NCBI GenBank assembly: GCA_934101745.1
Contig: CAKOSD010000092.1
Location: 1 to 5,017 of the forward strand
Length of the DNA stretch: 5,017 nt
Direction of reading: 5' to 3'
DNA from: an uncultured Bacilli bacterium
GTDB taxonomy: Bacteria; Bacillota_I; Bacilli_A; RF39; UBA660
Shown here: one piece after another, positions 4,862-5,017 of the stretch
How positions within the stretch are numbered: the first letter of the stretch is position 1
Layout: each line of letters starts with the position of its first letter
Notes under the pieces: generated by a model
The model's input: only the letters and a program-made list of their open reading frames with translations
Database searches by the model: none
What the model was told of the DNA's origin: nothing
Position numbers and translations under genes: made by a program

Positions 4862-5017
4862 ATGGCAACACTTCTAGTATGTGTAAAAATATTTTTGGGA
4901 AGAATACTTGATGTTAGTATTGGAACAGTAAGAACAGTAATTTCTGTAAAAGGTCAAAAATTTGCAGCGTCTGTCCTTGCTTTTTTTGAGGTTTTTATTT
5001 GGTACTATGTAGCAAGA
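4862..5017 (+). CDS. DUF2179/UPF0316-family membrane protein, N-terminal fragment (3' truncated by window edge)
   Basis: An open frame from ATG 4862 runs exactly to the window end (52 codons, no stop). It reads MATLLVCVKIFLGRILDVSIG, then TVRTVISVKGQKFAASVLAF, then FEVFIWYYVAR (last two parts contiguous). This is the start of the DUF5698 membrane domain of UPF0316 proteins: a first helix with R-x-x-D-V-S-x-G-T-x-R-T, then a second helix with AxxLAFFEVxIW. Full-length members have several N-terminal helices and a C-terminal cytoplasmic DUF2179 domain, which would lie beyond the window. Function is unknown. AGGA (4851-4854) lies 7 nt before ATG and overlaps the stop of the zinc-ribbon gene, implying co-transcription and coupling. 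Confidence 0.82.
   Translation, partial: MATLLVCVKIFLGRILDVSIGTVRTVISVKGQKFAASVLAFFEVFIWYYVAR

Noticed and set aside
1520..5011. 13-nt exact repeat TTGGTACTATGTA at 1520-1532 and 4999-5011
   Set aside because: The second copy encodes conserved W-Y-Y-V residues of the DUF2179 protein and its flanks do not match the first copy; treated as coincidence, not a mobile or duplicated element.
1..5017. TGA reassigned to tryptophan (Mycoplasma code)
   Set aside because: The tryptophans checked in these proteins use TGG and no frame requires read-through of TGA.
1..5017. CRISPR array, transposon, prophage or defence island
   Set aside because: No regularly spaced repeats, transposase, integrase, phage structural or nuclease motifs were found; the genes are housekeeping or membrane families.

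Overview
The window looks like chromosomal DNA from a low-GC Gram-positive bacterium (Bacillota/Bacilli, or a closely related wall-less or gut-associated lineage). It is strongly AT-rich, and most starts have AGGA-, AAGGTGA- or GGTGA-type ribosome binding sites. The gene families are typical Firmicutes housekeeping types. The standard genetic code is used: the tryptophans checked (for example in the kinase, membrane protein, deaminase and the 3'-end gene) are TGG, no gene needs TGA as a sense codon, and every visible stop is TAA or TAG. I see no insertion sequence, CRISPR array, phage gene, rRNA or tRNA.

Layout. Positions 2-91 hold the last 29 codons of an OmpR/PhoB-type response regulator. 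It overlaps by 17 nt a complete HAMP-HisKA-HATPase sensor kinase (75-1472), so this is one two-component operon. A 373-nt gene-free stretch follows (1473-1845). It contains several perfect short hairpins, a possible 8-codon leader peptide and a strong intrinsic terminator that ends only 25 nt before the next start codon. That next gene (1846-2310) is a small PF06695-type integral membrane protein ('small multidrug export' family). It converges on an extracytoplasmic cyclophilin-type prolyl isomerase lipoprotein on the minus strand (2406-3077), with a weak bidirectional terminator between them.

Divergent, overlapping extended -10 promoters separate the isomerase from a plus-strand pair: a dCMP deaminase (3217-3873) and the tRNA wobble 2'-O-methyltransferase TrmL (3894-4409), 20 nt apart. 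A 164-nt gap (4410-4573) holds an odd C-rich patch and a long inverted repeat. After it come a zinc-ribbon/single-transmembrane protein (4574-4852) and, 9 nt later, the N-terminus of a DUF2179/UPF0316 membrane protein that runs off the 3' edge (4862-5017).

Together the genes cover signal sensing, pyrimidine nucleotide supply (dCMP to dUMP), wobble-base modification, exported-protein folding and membrane proteins of unknown function. I do not see a convincing new multi-gene system. The places worth a second look are non-coding: the terminator-bearing leader before the PF06695 gene, the ribosome-binding-site/hairpin/start arrangement of the deaminase, and the C-rich patch plus inverted repeat after trmL.
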